Positions 6,491 to 9,546 of a DNA stretch of 9,546 bases are shown here, piece after piece. The first letter of the stretch is position 1; each line of letters begins with the position of its first letter. The translations under genes were made by a program, and so were the position numbers. The notes under the pieces are model-generated. The model did no database searches. It had not been told where the DNA came from and worked only from the letters and a program-made list of their open reading frames with translations. Origin of the DNA: 4572-123 sp002084545 (lineage in GTDB: Bacteria > Desulfobacterota > Desulfobacteria > Desulfobacterales > 4572-123); assembly GCA_029939715.1 (NCBI GenBank), contig JAOZSJ010000131.1, forward strand, positions 1-9,546. Direction: 5' to 3'.

Positions 6491-7570
6491 TTTCCCGGCC
6501 ATCCGCGGTTCATAGCGGTCAACCTCTTCAAGCAGGATCTTGACGATCTGCTCCTGGGGGAATTTTTTAACCACTTTGCCTTTTTTAAAAAGAATTCCCA
6601 CACCGTCTCCTCCCGCAATACCGATATCCGCCTCCCTGGCTTCGCCCGGCCCGTTGACCACACATCCCATAATAGCAATTTTGATGGGGGCAGTGCTGGT
6701 CAGCAGAGCATTTTCCACCTGCTCGGCAATATCAAACAGATTGATCCGGGTTCGTCCGCAGGTCGGGCAGGAGATAATTTCAGGACCCCGCCGGCGAATA
6801 TCCAGGGCCCTGAGAATTTCGTACCCGACACGCACTTCTTCCACGGGGTCGCGGGTCAAGGAAACCCGAATAGTATCTCCTATCCCCTCCGCCAGCAGCA
6901 TCCCGATACCCAGAGACGATTTCACAATACCCGGGAAAATACCGCCAGCCTCGGTAACGCCTACATGCAGCGGGATATCACAGCGGGCCGAAAACATCCT
7001 GTAAGCCTCCAGGGTGCGCTGTACATCCGAGGCCTTGAGTGACACCTTTACCTGCTGAAAGCCATAGGATGCCAGCAGATCCACCTGCCGCAGTGCGCTT
7101 TCAACCATTGCAGCGGGCGTTGCTCCATTGTATTTATCCAGCAGTTCCTTTTCCAGGGAGCCGGCATTCACACCGATGCGAATCGGAGTACCAAGAGCCG
7201 CGGCACAATCCGCTACCGCTTTGACTTTTCGATTGCTTCCGATATTGCCGGGATTCAGCCTCAGGCCGTCTGCCCCGGCTTCGGCCGAAGCGATTGCCAG
7301 GCGATAATCAAAATGAATATCCGCGATCAATGGAATGGATATCTCTTTTTTTATTAAAGCGATCGCTCTGGCGGCATCCTCGTCCGGAACAGCAACCCGC
7401 ACCACTTCACATCCGGCTTTTTCCAGCCGGCGGATCTGCTCCGAGGTGGCTTGAACATCCTGAGTAAATGTATTGGTCATGGATTGGACGGCAATGGGAG
7501 CGTTATTACCGAGTTCCAGGCCCCCAAGTGTCAGCGGACGTGTCTGTTTACGTTGTATGAATTCTGCCAT
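6488..7570 (-). CDS. ispG: 4-hydroxy-3-methylbut-2-en-1-yl diphosphate synthase (IspG/GcpE)
   Basis: Catalyses the reductive ring opening of MEcPP to HMBPP, the penultimate step of the MEP isoprenoid pathway, using a [4Fe-4S] cluster. The 360-residue length is that of the short bacterial form without the insert found in plant and some bacterial enzymes. An N-terminal TIM-barrel-like domain includes PIAVQSMTNT (25-34), PLIADIHFDYR (80-90) and LRLNPGNIG (103-111). The C-terminal reductase-like domain carries the cluster ligands: SCPTCGR (Cys268, Cys271), GCVVNGPGE (Cys303) and Glu310. The ATG at 7570 is the only sensible start because an in-frame TAA lies four codons upstream. It has no clear Shine-Dalgarno. 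It is the first gene of the minus-strand train ispG-proS-rel-alkA. Confidence 0.95.
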   Translation of the reverse strand: MAEFIQRKQTRPLTLGGLELGNNAPIAVQSMTNTFTQDVQATSEQIRRLEKAGCEVVRVAVPDEDAARAIALIKKEISIPLIADIHFDYRLAIASAEAGADGLRLNPGNIGSNRKVKAVADCAAALGTPIRIGVNAGSLEKELLDKYNGATPAAMVESALRQVDLLASYGFQQVKVSLKASDVQRTLEAYRMFSARCDIPLHVGVTEAGGIFPGIVKSSLGIGMLLAEGIGDTIRVSLTRDPVEEVRVGYEILRALDIRRRGPEIISCPTCGRTRINLFDIAEQVENALLTSTAPIKIAIMGCVVNGPGEAREADIGIAGGDGVGILFKKGKVVKKFPQEQIVKILLEEVDRYEPRMAGK

Positions 7571-7630
7571 AAAATCGGTTGTTTAATCGTCTTTTGCGGA
7601 TTTTTTCAGATTCCCCCGGCGGGTTCAAAA

Positions 7631-7658
7631 TTGATTGCATTATCCCAAAATTTATACT
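7631..7658 (+). promoter_or_regulatory. Candidate distal sigma-70 promoter for the mltF-like gene
   Basis: TTGATT (4 of 6 to the -35 consensus), a 16-bp spacer and TATACT (5 of 6 to the -10 consensus) point toward the mltF-like gene, about 160 nt upstream of its start. It overlaps the region carrying the opposite-facing ispG promoter. The match may be fortuitous in AT-rich DNA. Confidence 0.25.
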
Positions 7659-7666
7659 TTCTATGC

Positions 7667-7695
7667 TTTATAAATTAACAGACAAGCAATCTTAA
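7667..7695 (-). promoter_or_regulatory. Candidate sigma-70 promoter for ispG and the downstream train
   Basis: On the minus strand, TTAAGA (4 of 6, 7695-7690), a 17-bp spacer and TATAAA (5 of 6, 7672-7667) give a leader of about 90 nt before the ispG ATG. It is the best minus-strand match in the divergent intergenic region, but the -35 box is imperfect. Confidence 0.35.
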
Positions 7696-7700
7696 TTCAA

Positions 7701-7728
7701 GTGAAATAGCGTCACAACCCTTTATAAT
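7701..7728 (+). promoter_or_regulatory. Candidate proximal sigma-70 promoter for the mltF-like gene
   Basis: A perfect -10 box TATAAT (7723-7728) follows GTGAAA (4 of 6 to the -35 consensus) at 16-bp spacing. Transcription would begin near 7735, leaving a leader of about 80 nt. This argues against the in-frame TTG/ATG at 7735/7738 as translation start and supports the ATG at 7816. Confidence 0.45.
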
Positions 7729-7815
7729 TGTATTTTGATGTCATTTACAGTATATTCCGGTTTATTAACAAAGCAATTTCATGTCCAAAACAGGCTGCCT
7801 GGAGCATTACAGGAT

Positions 7816-9267
7816 ATGTTTTCCAAGATTTTTTTAAAAAACTCGAGCGGGCCTCTTCGCCATACAAGATTTTCCCTTGCAGTGCTTGTCCTTTTGTTTT
7901 GTCTTTCGGGCTGCTCAAAACCGCAGGAGCCCGACACTTACGACCGCATTCTCAAAACCGGAGAAATTACAGTCATAACGCGTAACAACGCGCATTGTTA
8001 TTATATATACCGGGGTCAGCCCATGGGCTTTGAATACGACCTGGCCAAAGCCTTTGCCGATGATCTGGGTGTAAAATTAAATATTAAAATCGCGGAAAAC
8101 TGGGACGGCATGCTTCCAGCCCTGCGAAAAAAAACCGGGGATCTGGTTGCCGCCAGCATGACCATTACAAAGAAGAGACGGCGCCTGGTTGATTTTTCCA
8201 ATGGATATATGATTATTCAACAGCATATCATTATTCACAGAGACAATCATGCGATTAAAAGAGTCGAAGATCTGGCCGGTAAAACAATCCACGTGCGCCG
8301 GGGCACATCCTATGAAGATCGTTTGAGGGCACTTATGCGGCAGGGTATAGGCCTGCGTATCAGTGTATGTGAAGATTCCGCCACTGAAGAGTTGATCCGG
8401 CTTGTTGCCGCAAAGGATATCGACATCACCATCGCCGATAATAATATTGCTTTTCTCAGCCGCCGCTATTACCCGGAGACGACTGTCGGTGTTCCCATCA
8501 ACGAAAAAGAATATTTAGGATGGGCCGTACGCCCGGGGGACGGTAGACTGCTTGAACTGGTCAATCAATTCTTTGCAAAAATCAAACAAAACGGCGTATT
8601 TACAGATCTTTACAATAAATATTATGCTGATATAGACGACTTTGACTATGTTGATCTGAGGGCCTTCCACCGCCGTGTTGAAACCAGGCTGCCCCGGTAC
8701 AGTCAAATAATTAAAGATTTATCCTTAAAAAATGACTTTGACTGGCGGGTGATTGCGGCCCAGATTTATCAGGAGTCCCATTTTAATCCCAAGGCTCAGA
8801 GCCATGCCGGGGCCTTTGGCCTTATGCAGCTTACCCGTTCCACGGCAGCCGGCATGGGGGTGAAAAACCTGTTGGATCCGGCCGAAAATATAGGTGCCGG
8901 AATCCGGCATTTAAAAAAACTTTATGATTTCTTTGACAAAGCCCGGGACCCGGACCGGCTTTTTATCGCCCTGGCTGCCTATAATATCGGCCAGGGCCAT
9001 ATCCTGGATGCCCGCAACCTGGCCCGTCAGATGGGTATTTCACCCAACATGTGGGCTTCTCTGAAAAAGACGCTGCCCTTATTAAGACAGCGTAAATATT
9101 ACAAAAAATCAAAATATGGCTATTGCCGGGGAAACGAACCCATTGAATATATAAAACAGATTATGCTTTATTACGATATTTTGAAGCGGCAGGGAATTGA
9201 ATTTGCTTCAGATAATTCTCCCCTGCACAAGGATGTTGAGGAACAGGTGGAAAAAAGGGAAGAATAA
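7816..9267 (+). CDS. mltF: MltF-like lipoprotein lytic transglycosylase (SBP_bac_3 + SLT domains)
   Basis: A predicted membrane-anchored murein lytic transglycosylase that cleaves the MurNAc-GlcNAc bond in the periplasm. From the ATG at 7816 it has 483 residues, near the length of E. coli MltF. The N-terminus is a lipoprotein signal: basic residues (RHTR at 15-18), a hydrophobic stretch (LAVLVLLFC) and lipobox LSGC with Cys33. Residues about 41-273 form a family-3 solute-binding-protein-like domain (GFEYDLAKAFADDLGV, then the LAGKTIHVRRGTS hinge region), which is the regulatory module in MltF. Residues about 290-420 are the SLT domain, with catalytic Glu320 in YQESHFNPKA, GLMQLT at 335-340 and AYNIGQGH at 388-395. 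In-frame TTG/ATG codons at 7735/7738 would add 26-27 residues, but they coincide with the predicted transcription start and lack a Shine-Dalgarno. GGAG lies 11 nt before 7816, so the ribosome site is only moderate. Confidence 0.88.
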   Translation: MFSKIFLKNSSGPLRHTRFSLAVLVLLFCLSGCSKPQEPDTYDRILKTGEITVITRNNAHCYYIYRGQPMGFEYDLAKAFADDLGVKLNIKIAENWDGMLPALRKKTGDLVAASMTITKKRRRLVDFSNGYMIIQQHIIIHRDNHAIKRVEDLAGKTIHVRRGTSYEDRLRALMRQGIGLRISVCEDSATEELIRLVAAKDIDITIADNNIAFLSRRYYPETTVGVPINEKEYLGWAVRPGDGRLLELVNQFFAKIKQNGVFTDLYNKYYADIDDFDYVDLRAFHRRVETRLPRYSQIIKDLSLKNDFDWRVIAAQIYQESHFNPKAQSHAGAFGLMQLTRSTAAGMGVKNLLDPAENIGAGIRHLKKLYDFFDKARDPDRLFIALAAYNIGQGHILDARNLARQMGISPNMWASLKKTLPLLRQRKYYKKSKYGYCRGNEPIEYIKQIMLYYDILKRQGIEFASDNSPLHKDVEEQVEKREE

Positions 9268-9271
9268 AAAG

Positions 9272-9283
9272 CAGAGCGCTCTG
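9272..9283. terminator. Small palindrome between convergent genes, possible weak terminator
   Basis: CAGAGCGCTCTG is a perfect 12-bp palindrome in the 20-nt gap between the mltF-like gene and the convergent LivJ-like gene. On the minus strand it is followed within one base by five T residues, so it could end the LivJ-like transcript. As a hairpin it offers only about four base pairs around a four-base loop, so efficiency would be low. Confidence 0.3.
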
Positions 9284-9287
9284 TGTA

Positions 9288-9546
9288 TTATTGCTCCCAG
9301 TCGAGGAGAATATCAAGATACATGCGCTTGCCGTTTTTCCACCGAATCATGGAGGGTGTAAACTTGCTCTGGTTCTTGTAACCATCAAAATTTTTAAATC
9401 GAATATGCCCCTCAATTCCCCTGTAGTCGGTTTTTTTCAATGCATCCTTGATTTTTACCGGATCAAGAGACTGAGCAGTTTCAATGGCCCCGGCAAGCAC
9501 ATGCATGGCATCATAGCCGAAAATGATGGCGTAGTGCATGGGTTTG
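9288..9546 (-). CDS. Branched-chain amino-acid-type ABC substrate-binding protein, C-terminal fragment (LivJ-like)
   Basis: Only the last 85 or so codons are in the window, and the reading frame remains open through the right edge. The segment HYAIIFGYDAMHVLAGAIE, followed by LDPVKIKDALKKTDYRGIEG and HIRFKNFDGY, matches the C-terminal end of Peripla_BP_6 (LivJ/LivK-type) periplasmic binding proteins: the helix beginning xYGYDAxxVLxxAI, the residue block before the F.G..G strand, and a closing strand near a WEQ terminus. These proteins deliver branched-chain amino acids or related small organic solutes to an ABC permease. The ligand cannot be predicted from this piece. The Met at 9539 is most likely internal. 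The gene converges on the mltF-like gene with a 20-nt gap. Confidence 0.75.
   Translation of the reverse strand, partial: KPMHYAIIFGYDAMHVLAGAIETAQSLDPVKIKDALKKTDYRGIEGHIRFKNFDGYKNQSKFTPSMIRWKNGKRMYLDILLDWEQ

Noticed and set aside
6540..7004. Plus-strand open frame of 154 codons
   Set aside because: Antisense to ispG. It has a low-complexity Pro/Ser/Thr-rich composition typical of shadow frames.
7735..7815. N-terminal extension of the mltF-like protein from TTG/ATG at 7735/7738
   Set aside because: These codons fall at the predicted transcription start of the TATAAT promoter, lack a Shine-Dalgarno, and would push the lipoprotein signal more than 40 residues into the protein.

Overview
The window looks like chromosomal DNA from a Gram-negative bacterium, most plausibly a member of the Desulfobacterota (deltaproteobacteria). 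Three things point that way. First, ispG, proS and a bifunctional rel gene lie head to tail. Second, ProS is the short archaeal/eukaryotic-type enzyme. Third, there is a lipoprotein lytic transglycosylase of the MltF type, which requires an outer membrane. The taxonomic call is inferred from gene content only.

Layout. Positions 1-678 (+) encode a HAD-superfamily phosphatase, followed by a probable Rho-independent terminator. Convergent to it, 773-1561 (-) encodes an unusual stand-alone protein with a peptidoglycan-binding-like N-terminus and a caspase-like (DUF4347/clan CD-like) His/Cys peptidase domain. It has its own near-consensus sigma-70 promoter, whose -35 box lies inside a perfect inverted repeat. 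From 7570 down to 1762 runs a minus-strand gene train: ispG (isoprenoid precursor synthesis), proS (prolyl-tRNA synthetase), rel ((p)ppGpp synthetase/hydrolase) and an alkA-type DNA glycosylase. The ispG-proS gap holds a small palindromic repeat element with terminal inverted repeats and flanking 11-bp direct repeats. A 245-bp divergent intergenic region (7571-7815) carries candidate promoters for both ispG and the plus-strand mltF-like gene (7816-9267). A truncated minus-strand gene for a branched-chain amino-acid-type (LivJ-like) substrate-binding protein enters from the right edge.

How it fits together. The ispG-proS-rel block is a housekeeping unit linking isoprenoid synthesis, translation and the stringent response, and the glycosylase is probably co-transcribed at its end. 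The MltF-like protein acts on peptidoglycan in the periplasm. The accessory-looking gene is the caspase-like protein, which has no recognisable partner here (no gasdermin-like or other toxin gene beside it). It is the best candidate for something undescribed. No tRNA, rRNA, CRISPR array, transposase or integrase was seen, and no gene-free stretch exceeds 300 bases.
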